NCBI GenBank assembly: GCA_015179125.1
Contig: WHVA01000094.1
Span: 124,001-188,000, forward strand
DNA length: 64,000 bases
Reading direction: 5' to 3'
Origin: Gautieria morchelliformis
Lineage: Eukaryota; Basidiomycota; Agaricomycetes; Gomphales; Gomphaceae
The stretch's first letter is position 1, and every line of letters starts with the position of its first letter. The notes under the pieces are model-generated. The model was given only the letters and a program-made list of their open reading frames with translations. It was not told where the DNA came from and did not search any database. This document shows, piece after piece, positions 32,999-44,525 of the stretch. The translations under genes and the position numbers were made by a program.

Positions 32999-35900
32999 TC
33001 AGTGCCCTGGTGGATCATCCTGCCCAGTGGACGAATTCTCCTGAGAATCGCTCACCATTCCATTGTCGTCAGTTTTGGTGTCGCCTACTCCAGGAGTATC
33101 GTGTAATATAGCGGCAATTGAAGTAGAAGGCATAGCGGAGCTGATGACCCGGTTTCCCAAAAGTGCAGGACGTGGCAGTTGGGAATCCTGCTTAGAATCC
33201 TCCAAAAAATGAAGCAACGCCGTTTCCCCAGAGACTTGGGCTGGCTCGTTCTCAAGGGGAGGAAGCGCGATAGTGGATCGAACAGGCGTTTCAATAACGG
33301 CGGGTGGTTCAGTAATCGGATCCTGGGCGAAGTCGTCATCAGATGACAACGGCCAACGTTCTATACTCAAATCTTCAGCATATATGTGTCTGTGTCATGA
33401 GACATAGTCACGACTTGCCAGGGCTAGAATCCGAAGACAGACTGCCTGTGGAAGAACCTAGTTTGGAATGATATTAGGATAATTATAAAAGCTAAACACA
33501 ATATCTACCCACGATGAGCTGCCTTGGCTCCCGTCGGACGTGTGCTTCGAAACATACGGCTCCCATCTATAATTCTGGTGCGTAAAAATGCAGATATTCA
33601 CATTGGACGAACTTACCTTCTGCTTCCTCGGCCACACGGGATTCAGAATCGTTCGGAAGGATCGGGTTGTGTACCCCCCTTAATGGTGAGCCACGAGCCG
33701 AGCCAATTGGGACATGGAGGTTGTTAGCAACGGCTTGCGCCTGAACAGCTTGATCGTGACTTAGGTTCTTCGCTATTTCGGGTCGTAATTCCGCCCACAT
33801 TTGGAGAGCCTTGATCGAACCCCATTCGATGATTTTATCATTGAGCCACGAATTCGTCACAGGTTTGGTCAAGAAGTCGTTACACCCAGCTGCAAGAGCT
33901 GCGACACGGTCACTCTGCAAAGATGAAGCCGTTAGAGCAACTATGATGACCTGAGAACGGAAGGGCGTCGAAGCAGCGGAGGACGGCCGAGAGTCTGGTG
34001 TACTGGCAGAACGCCTAGCGCTTTCGCCCGGACTTGAGGGGAAATTGCCAATGTTTTCGGCCTTTTCCAAACGTCGGATCTCTTTCGTTGCTTCGATTCC
34101 ATCCATGACTGGCATTTGGATATCCATCTACAGGAATGTGAGCATTATCGCTGGGTAGATGGGCCGGCCCTAAGTTACCAGGATGAGATGGAAATTGCCG
34201 TTTCGCCACTTCTCAACAGCTTCTCGCCCATTCCATGCCACCTCGTATTTGATTTTGTTCCTTCGCATAAACGTTGAAAGAATGGTTTGATTTATGGCGT
34301 TATCTGTAAAATGTAGATGTCGTGAGGAGAAGGAAGCCTAATCAAGCAGACGGCGCACACCTTCAACAATTAGCACGCTGATGGGTGGCACGATATTGTT
34401 GCCAACTGTCTTCGGTTTTTTCAGATTAGTGGAGATCACAGGGCTCTTAGGACCCTGCGCGGTACGCCTGGTCACGGTTGTACATGAGGTCGAAGATCGC
34501 GCCGGAAGTCCACTATTGCTCGACATTAGTACAGGGGAAGTAGAATCAGCCCTCGCTGAATGCGTAACAGATATAGTGACCGCAGCCTCTGGGTTGGAGT
34601 CAAGTGGTGTTAATCGCGTCCCCGGCTGCTTGGCTAGATTTTGCGTAGCCTCCTTCCAGGCTGCAGAAGACAAAGCACGAGATTCTTCTTGATCCACGGT
34701 ATCAGTCCTTACACGCCCTTTCCCTTTGAACGGCTTGCGGAGGTCAGGTTGATCGTCAAGGCGTGGTCGGCCCGGGCAAGGCGAAGCGGTTGAAGAAAAT
34801 GACAGTCTTGCGGGCGATAGGGCCAGCGACGCCTTCGATGACGAACTGTGCGCGGAAGTTTCCTCTCTAGACGTATCGGCCATATCGGCAGTGCTGTCTG
34901 CACCAGGTTTTCTCGAACTATGTTTCCGGCTGACTCGCTGACTTACAGGACGGAGAGTCGTCCGTTCACGCTCCATCGTCGGCACCGTCAATTCGCCTCT
35001 AGAAGACGGCACCCTTGATTGTGGCTGGAAGAATATCCCGGCAGGTCGTCCATCAGGACTCTGAATGACGAGGCCCGAAGCGGCATTACCGCCCAACGTC
35101 TTCACAGCTGCGTCAGAAAAATATTCATACCCCTCTGCAATTGAGAGAGGTGACGGGGGCGGTATTGTGGCTGCTGAGTCTGATCCAGCACGTGCAAATC
35201 GCTCGGTTCCAATTCGAACGCCAGAGGGGAGATTGGAGGCACTCGTTGACTTGCGTCCAGTAATAAGAGGTGGTACAGTGCCGCAGGGGCTCAGAGGCGA
35301 CGTGGCAATGGGCGAGAAAAACGGGTCTACAAGCGGCTTATGTATGGCAGTGTGGAGAGCAGTAAGAATTCGACGGGGACCAGCCGGCTTGGGTATAACA
35401 ATCACTTCTGGGACGAGAGGCAATGGCTCAACACCCAGAATCATGGCCTGTATCGCATCTTTGACGAGTTTGTAATTGGCCAAGCTTGTGAAGTGGACTA
35501 TAGGCACCAAGGAAAAGGCCGAGGGGGCGATGGTTGTTGCTGTGCACCAACCGACAACAGGTTATTGCGCATACATGGGGATGACCGCGGACGATGATGA
35601 GCTGCGAGTGATGGCCGCTTGCGCGGATGTAGTGGCAGGTTCGGCATAGTTTCTGCACGATGCTGTAACAGCCGGCGGCGAAGACATTGCACGTCGTCAT
35701 CGATAATGATCAATGATAGGCCCATTTCGGAGGATGCAGGCTTGTGGTCTGAGGCTGCATCACTGGAGCTATCGACGATGGGGGGAACATTTTCGCTGTC
35801 AGAGATTCCAACTCCCGGTGACGAAGTCAAGTTACGAAATTCAGATAGCATATGCACGTTCAGCGGGCCATCTGCTGGATCAGTCTCCTCGAGACCGTCT

Positions 35901-37468
35901 GTCGGAACATGTGAGATATCCATCCCCCAGGCAGTCAAATAGCGTGTTAGATGATGTGCAAATGACCCTTGTGAGCTGGCATGAAATGCAACCCTTTTGC
36001 CCCTGAGGGTTTCTGCAAAACCTGTCAGTTCTTCAATACTGGGCTCCCGTGCAAGACGAATATCGGAGGGCGGCTGGCGATACATATCGTCTTCCGCTGG
36101 AGGAGTACGCTCGTCAAGGACAGCAAGAGGGGGCCCACGTTCCAGCGTCACAGACAGTTCGCACCGACGACCCTTTGGAAATGACTTTGGTTCAAGGGAC
36201 GTCCGCAGCGTGCCACCAATAAGTTTCAGAAGACAACGTAAAAGTCTCGACTCGAACTGAGGCTCAGGCCGCGTTTCAATTAGATCGGGGGGTCGTGCAT
36301 CTGAATCTGACTCCAAAAGATGAGGCTCGTCGGAAGAGCCCTCTGAAGGCGCCGAATATGTTGTAAACTTGTGAGCCACATCGAACGTGCAGACCACAGC
36401 ACCTTCCGCCTGAATTGGAGGAGAGTCTCCACTCGCGGATGAAGATGTAGAGGAAAAAGACGAGGCGCTAGAAGAGTGATATCCTGGGATGGATTGTCCA
36501 GTGATGGCAAGTCCGATTTCCAGACTGTCACCACGTCTGGCTGTTAGCAGTACCTGCTGGATTATCTGTAGGCAAAAAAAATCAGACTGAAAGGCCGGTA
36601 ATGATAAGAGGGCAAATTACATGTGATAGAGCGTATGATACACCGCATTCATCACCTCTCACGCCCATATGCTTGATTACGTCGCCATGGTGTAAAACCA
36701 GATCCACCTCGGCCTCGGCCGCAATGCCGCCCAAAGTGTCCCCCACACTTTGCAATACCTCACCAATATCAAACTCGTCCTTCACTAACGAGTCTTGCCG
36801 AGGATCGACATCGAGGCAAACAGTATCTTTAGAAGGTGGATATCCAGAGCACGCATATTCGCAGAAATGTAGTTTAGGTTCTTCATGGAGGTCAATAGGG
36901 CGCAAAAGGACGTGGTGGGTATTTGCAAAGCACAAGCTGAGAACTGCTCCTTTGCTGCATCAAAGAGCTGAGGCGGTGATAGCTGTAAGAGTGTCTGAAT
37001 TGCCATCTGAACTGAATCAGCTAGCTCGAGAGCGAGCTCTTGGAAATGCTGGTCCGCTGAGGTAGGTTTCTCATCAAATGCATGAATCTCTGTGTTGCGG
37101 CGGCTTGGATGCTGCCAGTGGCCTATCTGTGAAGTCGAAGGCATAGAGAATGCCCGAGAGAGACGAGGCAAGGATGCTCCTAAATGGCTGCTTGATCGTG
37201 AGGTGTCGGATGGGTCTGGCACGCCCGAGTCCTCATGATTATGGTCGTTCGAACGGGATGAATCCGTCTCTTCCGATGCCAACGTCACATGGACGGATAA
37301 GTGATCCTGGTAAGAATCTTGTCTTGGAGTAAGGTCCAGACGCTTCTGGCTTGTCTGGTCGCCTAGCCATGTGAAACCGAACTTGTCTGCAGGCCCGATC
37401 TCATGGAATTTTGAATCGCCCTCGCAGAGAGAACCCAACCTGACGGTGGGGAGGGTGTCGTCGCTCAT
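32999..37468 (-). CDS. SSK1: SSK1-type response regulator of the HOG stress pathway
   Basis: It receives phosphate through the histidine phosphorelay and controls the MAPKKK of the osmostress HOG cascade. The C-terminal receiver (about 34400-33700, minus) shows [25 protein letters not shown] with the phospho-acceptor Asp, ALTASS, and FLTKPV with the conserved Lys. It carries a Ser/Pro-rich insert between helix and strand that is typical of fungal SSK1. Upstream is a very long Ser/Pro-rich linker. Before that is a region resembling a decayed histidine kinase/ATPase module ([55 protein letters not shown]) and a second, receiver-like fold ([25 protein letters not shown]). I chose the ATG giving [11 protein letters not shown]. 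Several introns are present; the C-terminal exons (32999-33560) are low complexity. Confidence 0.88.
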
Positions 37469-37677
37469 GAGGATAACAGCTTTGAGATCGACGCACGTCG
37501 GCACCAGTGCCAGGACGCTGTTCGTAAAGTGAAGGGACTTACTTAAAATACACCTAACGTTATGGCTGTTAAGAAAACAATGTGTTGGGGAAAGAGAGAC
37601 GACGAGCAGGCAGCTGTCGCCAAGTTTACAGTTGAGGTACTCAGCCCGGCTACTTCCGTGTACACCAGCAACCTCTC
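37469..37677. promoter_or_regulatory. Divergent promoter, SSK1-like / uS15m
   Basis: A gap of 209 bases between opposed start codons serves both genes. I see no clear TATA box, and no specific factor site can be supported. Confidence 0.45.
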
Positions 37678-38641
37678 ATGCTACGCACTCAGATATACCG
37701 GGGTAATCTTCGAACGTCCGCTTTATTCTGCTTATACTCATCTTAATTTTTCTCAGGACTGCAAGGCGTCAAATTCTCGCTTCCCTCTGGTTCAACCTCG
37801 TTCCACACCTCTACCCTTGTGCACGAGACGCGTCGCACCCGCCTCGCGCGTGCTTCTAAGAAAGACAATGCTGAACGGCGCGCTGAACGTGCCCGAAACG
37901 CCACGCACACTCGTCCTGACCCGATATTGGGACACGCCCCAGGGGATGATTCAAAGTGGCTGAATTCCGACCTTGCCAAAGTGCTTGTGTCACAGCCCGA
38001 GCTCCAGTCGCCTTCTGCACTAGTTCCACCCCTTGACATAACGCAGCCACTCCAACCACCCGACAACTTCCAGTGGGGTATCGCAGGCGATCTACAAGCG
38101 CAGCGATTCCTCCTGGAGTCGCTCCCGCATGTTTCGTCCCAGCGAGCCCTCAAAAATATGGATGTAGTTAACCCACGGGATGCATACGTACAAAAGAGGG
38201 CTCTCGAAGGGCAATGGAATGAAATGCGCAACGCTCACATGATCACGCGGCTCGTGGATTTGCGCAATGCGAGTGCGGGGGGTATCGCATTTGAAAACCG
38301 ACGGAGATGCGTAGAGGCCTTCTCCTCCCCTGGCAAGCCTAATGATACTGGACGTCCGGAAGTCCAAGGTGTGTCGAGCCTACCATGCGTATTGGATTCC
38401 AGCATGTGCTCATGGAATGTGTACTTTAGCTGCACTACTGACCATGAAGATACGTAAATTATGGGATCACCTGCAGCGAAACCGGAAAGACATTTCAAAC
38501 CGTCGGTCAATACGAAAGCTGGTACATCAACGAGCCAAGATGCTCAAATATCTGAAGCGCTTAGATCGAGGTCGGTATGAGAATGTGCTGGGTAGGTTGG
38601 GTATAGAGGAAGGGGCGATAGAAGGGGAGCTGGTGGTCTAG
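37678..38641 (+). CDS. Mitochondrial small-subunit ribosomal protein uS15m
   Basis: Component of the mitochondrial 30S-like subunit, binding 15S/12S-type rRNA (yeast counterpart Mrps28). Three exons (37678-37702, 37757-38368, 38430-38641) with GT-AG borders give 282 residues. The first exon is only 25 nt and starts MLRTQIYRG, leading into an Arg/Ser-rich presequence (TSFHTSTLVHETRRTRLAR). The S15 domain is at the C-terminus: LLTMKIRKLWDHLQRNRKD, RRSIRKLVHQRAKMLKYLKR, and RYENVLGRLGI. The long N-terminal extension is normal for fungal uS15m. It is intact and lies divergent to SSK1. Confidence 0.93.
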
Positions 38642-39706
38642 GATCGATCGTGCACAAAACATGGGGCGCGAGTTTCCTATGAGAAAACGATCCACGTTGA
38701 TGGTTTGTAAGGGGATTTCTGGAAGATTTTCTCTTGAGCTGTCGTCCTCTGGGGCATACACCAACTTATCATTGCCCCGTGACCGATGACGATGAACTGT
38801 TGGCTGGCAGCAGCTGCACTGTAAGAGTAAGTCTATTATATCGCGGCCATCACGTATGGTGACATGCAGTCTGGACCTTGATGTTTCCTGCAAAGGATCA
38901 ACGTAGGTACCTATACGCCAAGTGGCTTTAGAGAGGCTATCTCAGTGTTGCGAACTTTCTTTTACGAGTGACAATCTGTCTTCTGAGAGTACGTATACGT
39001 ATGTATACGGTCGGCTTATGGTTATGGACAGGGTACCAGTCAGCGCTCAGCGTTAGAGTCTTTAGTCCCTGTTCAGGCCCGAAATTGATGGGTGGCGTTG
39101 CCGTATATATTTCCGTGACAGGAAGTTGGAATACATCCGTGTCACTTCTAGCTGCGACCATAAGTATCAAGGACTTATAAGGTCGGCATAAGAATACTTA
39201 GGGCTGACGAAGGTCCAGATCAATCAGCTCGAGGCACACCACCGAGCAAGAATATATATTACGGTAGCACATGTGGGCCATCTGATCCTGTCTTGTTCGA
39301 CCATATACTTAGGTCTTTCTCAACAGGAACCGGGTAGTCTTGATTAATCAGGATTTGTTGACCACGGCTTGGTATGAATAGCAAGGCGTCGTGGGCGTGA
39401 AGATTTCATTCAGCATGAGGAGAAGACTGCCTTCCTTATGCTGGGGTGATTTTGATCGCGAATGCCCAAATCTGACACCGTCCAGACCAACCGTGCATGC
39501 AGCCGTGTCAAAGAGTGCCTTCCCGCTTCTTCCATGTTACTGCCCATCTGTTCATGGGCAATGGTCTGGACACTCGCGTACACGCACAGCTTCAAACAAT
39601 TCCCCTGGTCTGCTACTACTATTCCTGACCGTGGCGGCTGGCCAGGGATGGATAAAAGCCACGCGTGTTTCGTCTAGCGTGTTTCGTCTACAAAGCCAGA
39701 GCTACC
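38642..39706. other. Intergenic stretch before the secreted-protein gene
   Basis: No gene is supported. It contains an alternating pur/pyr stretch (gtacgtatacgtatgtatac, about 38990-39010) and AT-rich segments. The promoter of the next gene must lie in the right part; the core sequence GATAAAAG near 39651-39658 is TATA-like and 50 bases upstream of the ATG. Confidence 0.45.
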
Positions 39707-40522
39707 ATGCTTTCCTTCACCCACTTGTTCGCCCTCACACTGCTCGCCACGGCTGGCTTCGCTGCCCCCAACACACGTGAGCACATGCGTTTTGCTTCTC
39801 GTGGATTGACCTGATCGATGCACCCAGTTCACGCTCGTTGTTCCGGTGCTAAACTCGTCCAGAAGACTACGATTTCCGCCGGTGACCAACTGATCGAATA
39901 TACCAGCCATTCGTGCAGCACCCAAAGTGTTTCCCGTCGTGGCCTCTTCGATAGTCCGCCCTTATGCATCCTCTTTGGGACCTGCAAGCCGCCGCCACCC
40001 CCTGCGCCTATGAACGTTTGTGGTAGCATCTGTAAGCTATAGATTTCATCAGCATTATGTCTCTCATGTTTCTTTCAGGCACTAACTCCTGCAATGATAA
40101 CGCCGGTGATCTCCCGCCTACCAGCCAGGACTGCCAGACTATCGCAAATGCGATTCAGATCTTCCAAGGAACACAGAACGACACCTTTACCGTTGCTGCC
40201 AACCATCTCGAAACCCTCACCTTTGGCACCTGCAGCCTCTTCTTCGAGAACCTGAGTAGTGCCTCGATTGAGTACTGCTTCTCCTCCCTTGTAGGCATTT
40301 CAACGCGTTTTCGCATGTCCACACATCTGATTTCCCTGCATACAGAGTACTGAGGGAATCGAAGCTGGAGACGAGTGCTTTCCTCCTGTCCAGCCTTTCA
40401 GCTCCGAGGGATTGTGCACCGGTTCTAAGAATCTCTGGGCCGTCGGGTGCGCATTTTCTGTCGCTGTCAGTCAAAATACTGATCAAGTGTTATATTATCA
40501 GCGCGGCACACTCTTAATTTGA
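39707..40522 (+). CDS. Small secreted cysteine-rich protein, unknown
   Basis: Four exons (39707-39776, 39828-40031, 40079-40290, 40346-40522) give 220 residues. The N-terminus MLSFTHLFALTLLATAGFAA is a clear signal peptide with an Ala-rich cleavage site. The mature part has about 13 cysteines, a Pro run (CKPPPPPAPMNVCG) and a folded-looking half with CQTIANAIQIFQ and FTVAANHLETLTFGTCSLFFEN. No enzyme motif is seen. Such proteins are common in Agaricomycete secretomes and are sometimes listed as candidate effectors; the role here is unknown. A TATA-like box and short 5' leader suggest a strongly regulated gene. The last exon reads to a stop without a further intron, but a different 3' end is possible. 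Confidence 0.8.
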
Positions 40523-41073
40523 CAGTCCTTGTTTTCGTATTAGGGCCAGCTAGTTCCTGAATAGATTCTGTGAATGATGGAGAGGCAGCTTGTAGGCGTT
40601 TTGGATTACTATAACTATGCACTTCAAATTGTTTGGCGAGTGAAGTCTCCATGCTGCGAAGCCCTGTGAAGTACGCAAAGCCGAAGTACGGCCACTCCTT
40701 ATGCACAAGCTGACGTGAGACTCAAAATTCCTATATTGGCTGTATATAAGATGTGGTGGATGCAATAACAAAACGTGTCCCAAAAGCTGATTAACCGTGC
40801 GGCCAGTAGCGAAAAAAAAAAATAGCGAACGGCATGCCCAGCTCTCGTGGTATGTTGCAATCCCTCTACGCGTCCCAGATACCCATCAGCACACCGCGCA
40901 ACGATAAATAATCGGAACACGCCAGCCCAGGTGAGTGCTAACCAAGGTCGCGATGACTGTTGGGAGAAGATTTGCAAACGCTCATAGCGAGGTTATATAA
41001 GCTACAATTTCGAGCTCAGACATCAGCCGAGAGATGGCGCATTAATATCCTGTGTCACTGGTTACTTGCCCTC
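40523..41073. other. Intergenic stretch before the WW-like pair
   Basis: No gene is seen. It has an A run of ten (about 40811-40820) and AT-rich DNA; GATAAATAATC near 40902-40912 and TTATATAAGC near 40993-41002 could be TATA regions for the next gene. Confidence 0.4.
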
Positions 41074-42037
41074 ATGTCTCAACCACCACCTTACGCGGGT
41101 CCCCCGCCCAGCAATCCCGACACAAGGCCCCTACCCGAAGGATGGATCACCCAGTTCAACAAAGAGTAAGTTGCTGCTTCTTCCGATGTTCTAGCGATTG
41201 CTCACCGATATCGTCGCAGTTATAACGCCTGGTAAGTACCCGATCCTGAGTGCGCCTTGTACGACGCGGTGTTCTCAGTCGTTTTGTAATGTAGGTTCTA
41301 TGTCAATACGAGAGAAACGCCCCCGCGCTCGGTTTGGGTGCACCCTCTGGGGCCTCCTCCTCCTCCCACCTCTACTGGGTACGCGCCCCCCCCTGGTCCA
41401 CCCGGTCCACCCGGTCCCCCCGGTCCCCCTGGTGACCCCTATGCCCGCTCTCCTTCTCCCTATGCAGGCCCGCCCCCCTCCGGATGGAGTGGACCAAGTC
41501 CGCCCCCAGGTTCCGGCTATGGACCCCCTGCCGCTGGATACGGCGGCTATGCACAGCCTAGTTATGGACCTTCGGGCTATGGACCTCCGCCCCAGCAGTG
41601 GAGCCCGCCGCCGCCTAATCAATATGGTGGCTCGCTATACCCTCCTCAGCAGGGACCGCCACCGCAGCAGTATGTCGCACCACCGCAGCAAGGACGCAGT
41701 TCCTTCTTTGGCGGATCGAGTAGCAGCAATGGGCCCAAAAAGTCATCTGGGATGGGTACTGCATTGCTCGCTGGTGGTGGTGGATTAGTGGGAGGTGCGT
41801 AGACTAACTCATCCTTGGAACTATCCGTCTCATACTCCTTTCAGGTGCGCTCTTGGCTAGTGCCTTTTGTGAGTATCAATGCCCAGATAATCGATATGTA
41901 TCCCTGATTTTCCACACACGCCAGCTCATGGAGGGGATGGAGGAGATGGAGGCGATGGAGGCGATTGGGGAGGAGATGGGGGCGACGGGGGCGATGGGGG
42001 CGATTGGGGAGGAGATGGCGGAGATGGCGGAGACTGA
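41074..42037 (+). CDS. WW-like, Pro/Gly/Tyr-rich protein with Gly-Gly-Asp tail
   Basis: Five exons (41074-41165, 41220-41231, 41295-41794, 41845-41868, 41925-42037) give 246 residues in frame. Residues about 18-55 form a WW-type module (PLPEGWITQFNK, then WFYVNT, PRSVWVHPLG) with both aromatic anchors; WW domains bind Pro-rich ligands. Next come Gly-Pro-Pro runs and Tyr-Gly-Pro repeats, then GMGTALLAGGGGLVGGALLASAF, a glycine-zipper-like hydrophobic segment. The tail is built almost only of Gly-Gly-Asp units with three Trp. Exon 2 is a 12-nt micro-exon. Fungal proteins of this layout are known but their role is not; membrane or septal association is a guess. The neighbour gene is a paralogue. 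Confidence 0.85.
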
Positions 42038-42230
42038 GACCGTCCTGACAAGTGCCACTCAATTCCAAGTTTTAAGCGTCAGTATGTTTAGTACAACCAG
42101 TACATATTAGGTTTGTTACATTAGGTCGAGCGCATGAATTAGACGCCGTCACTGCCTGTCATAGACTCGGAACCTGTTGGTCGTTCACATCAACTTCGGA
42201 AACACTAAATCAGCATCTTCATTCAGTCTC

Positions 42231-44053
42231 ATGGCCTTGATAAGGTTCTTGTTCGACGATCTCACTCCCTACCCCCCTGACATGCCACACAACCCCGACA
42301 CAAGACCTCTGCCAGACGGATGGGTGGAGGAATTCGACGAAAGGTGAGCTGGTATATGTTAGCAAGTTTTATGCATAATCACCTGTATATTTGTCTGTTA
42401 CAAGGAGACAGAAATGGTTGGCTACCGTCGTGCCAGTAATTGACTTTCCTGTTGACCGACACCTGCTCTTTTCTTTCCAGGTTCTACAAGCAGATCAACT
42501 TGAACCCTCCTCGAGTCTCGTATATGCACCCTCTGGGTCCCCTCAGACCCACGGTTGCCATCAAGCGCAATTCGACGTCACCTGCTGACGATGGCAGCGA
42601 AGCACAGACCCCAAAATCAGCCACTAGTGAGGCCAACAGCATCGCTCAGCAGATGTACCGGCACGCGTCCGCATTGGCGTCCGGGTCGAGCCAGTTGTCC
42701 TCCCCGTTGTCCTCAAGTCAAGCCAATCTGCCGCCCCACATGAGGCGCGTCCTGTCGGACGCAGACCCTGGCCCAGCGTCTGGAGGTCAAAGGCTTACGC
42801 CAGCTCAGCAACTCGCGTCTGAGGTTCGAGGGTCGTCCCTGAGATCGTCCTCTACGTCTCCCAGGCTTACACCACCAGGGCTTGATTTGAGTGGTCCTCG
42901 GGAGGTCTTCACGGTGCTCCACGCTACATCACAGAACCCGACAGTGTCGAACTCTGGCGGATCTTATGATAGCTCCGCTCCGTTTTATGGATCTTCGTTT
43001 TCGATGGCGCCGGCTCCACCATCCATGAATCAATCTATTTATAGGCCAACCTCCACGGCATTTTCGCCTCAATCCAATCAGATGCAACCTTCCCTCCAGT
43101 CCCACCAGGTCCAGCAGAATACCCAAATTAATCCTCAACAATACACCCAACACATTCCAACTCCACAAGTGCCCCAGCCCCAGCTCCAACCCCAGCCTCA
43201 GCTCCAACCCCAACCCCAGCCTCAGCTCCAACCCCAACCCCAGCTCCAACCCCAACCCCAGCTCCAATCTCAGCCCCAGCAGCCAAATCAATTCTCAGCA
43301 ATCCGACCTCAACAGCCAAGCCAAGCCTTCGTCCCACAATATCAGACCCAACAACAACAGCCTAGCGCAGCCTCAGTCTCGCAATCACAGTTATCGCCGC
43401 CGCAGCCGAATGGCCACCCCGCGCATTCCGGTCCCAGCACGACGCAGATCCTCCAAGGCGCTTTCCAAGTCGCCAAACTCGGTTACGAAGCCTACGAGGC
43501 AATAGAACACCCGAAGCCTTCAGGTGCACACACGGCTGAGGGAGGAGGCGTGGGAGCTGTTGTGGAAAGCGGGCTGGCAGCATTGTTTCACAGCAATGGA
43601 GGCGGCGCTGGCGGTACTAATGCAAATGCACCAGCAAATAACGCTGGTGCCAACAACAGCACGACGACGGCCAACCATGGTCAGACAAATTCAGGTGCTG
43701 CGTCGAACGGAAACGGAAATGACGCATTAGTCGCTATGTTATTGGCGCAGGCGCAGCAGTCTCAGGCTCAGAACAACCAGAATACTGACAACGCCAATAT
43801 ACTCTCTGCATTACTCCAGGCGCAGGGGCAAGGAGGACAGAACAACCAAAATACAGATGGCGGGAATATGTTCTTTGGCCAGACGCCGGCAGGACAGAAC
43901 GACCAAAGTGGGGCATTCTTTGGGCAGGCACAAGTGGGACAGGGCGACCAGTGGGGTGGCGGCAATGATGGCTACAATCCACTCATGCAGGGGGCGATGC
44001 AAGTGAACGCTGGAGACGGCAATACCAATTCTGGCTATAATGTTGGATACTAG
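42231..44053 (+). CDS. WW-like, Gln/Pro-rich low-complexity protein (paralogue)
   Basis: Three exons (42231-42343, 42405-42416, 42481-44053) give 565 residues in frame. The N-terminus matches the upstream gene: NPDTRPLPDGWVEEFDER, then KWFYKQ, PPRVSYMHPLG. The second aromatic of the WW fold is changed (VSYMHP against VWVHP). The rest is Ser/Pro-rich, then a long Gln-Pro-Leu repeat (43171-43281). A short helical block ILQGAFQVAKLGYEAYEAIEHPK follows, then Asn/Gln/Gly-rich prion-like sequence to the end. The 12-nt micro-exon lies at exactly the same codon phase as in the neighbour. The donor after it (GTTGGC) is weak, which may allow skipping. Function unknown. Confidence 0.82.
43171..43281 (+). 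repeat. In-frame Gln-Pro minisatellite
   Basis: Units of CAGCTCCAACCCCA/CAGCCT repeat about eight times without breaking the frame and encode (Q-P-Q-L-Q-P)n. Such tracts change length easily between strains. Confidence 0.85.
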
Positions 44054-44317
44054 GGCGGCGGTAAAATCATGTGGGAGGTATTAATATTATAAGTATGGGG
44101 TAATCTGAAGCATGGCTTTCTATTTAGGTGGACGTCTATGTAGAGTCCTTTTATTTCATCTGGATGTGTTGTGGTGCCGCTCTCTGGATGGGAGTATATT
44201 TACATACCCGCTTGTGTATACCCTATCTCGCCACGACGTACTGCAATAAAATTACAGTAAATACCAGCTATTCGGTGCCACCGCGTCTTAGACCGAAACA
44301 TCACCTGACGACTTTTA

Positions 44318-44340
44318 GGGCCCGTTCGGCGCCCGCGAAT
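44318..44340 (+). repeat. Left terminal inverted repeat of the Harbinger
   Basis: The 23 bases starting GGGCCCGTTCGGCGCC are exactly complementary to 47368-47390 and are preceded by the TTA target copy. Confidence 0.95.
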
Positions 44341-44525
44341 CGATGCGCAAGGGCGAAGTAGTTCGGATATAAGTAGGGTAGATAAATTCAAACTAATTTC
44401 ACTTTCTGTGCAACTTGAACCAGCCGAACACCTCAGTTCTCAACACATTTTTAATGTGTCGGCAGACCAACTGCCGGTAAATATTATAATACCATGATTA
44501 TGTGAGCAGAAGCGTTTGACACGCC

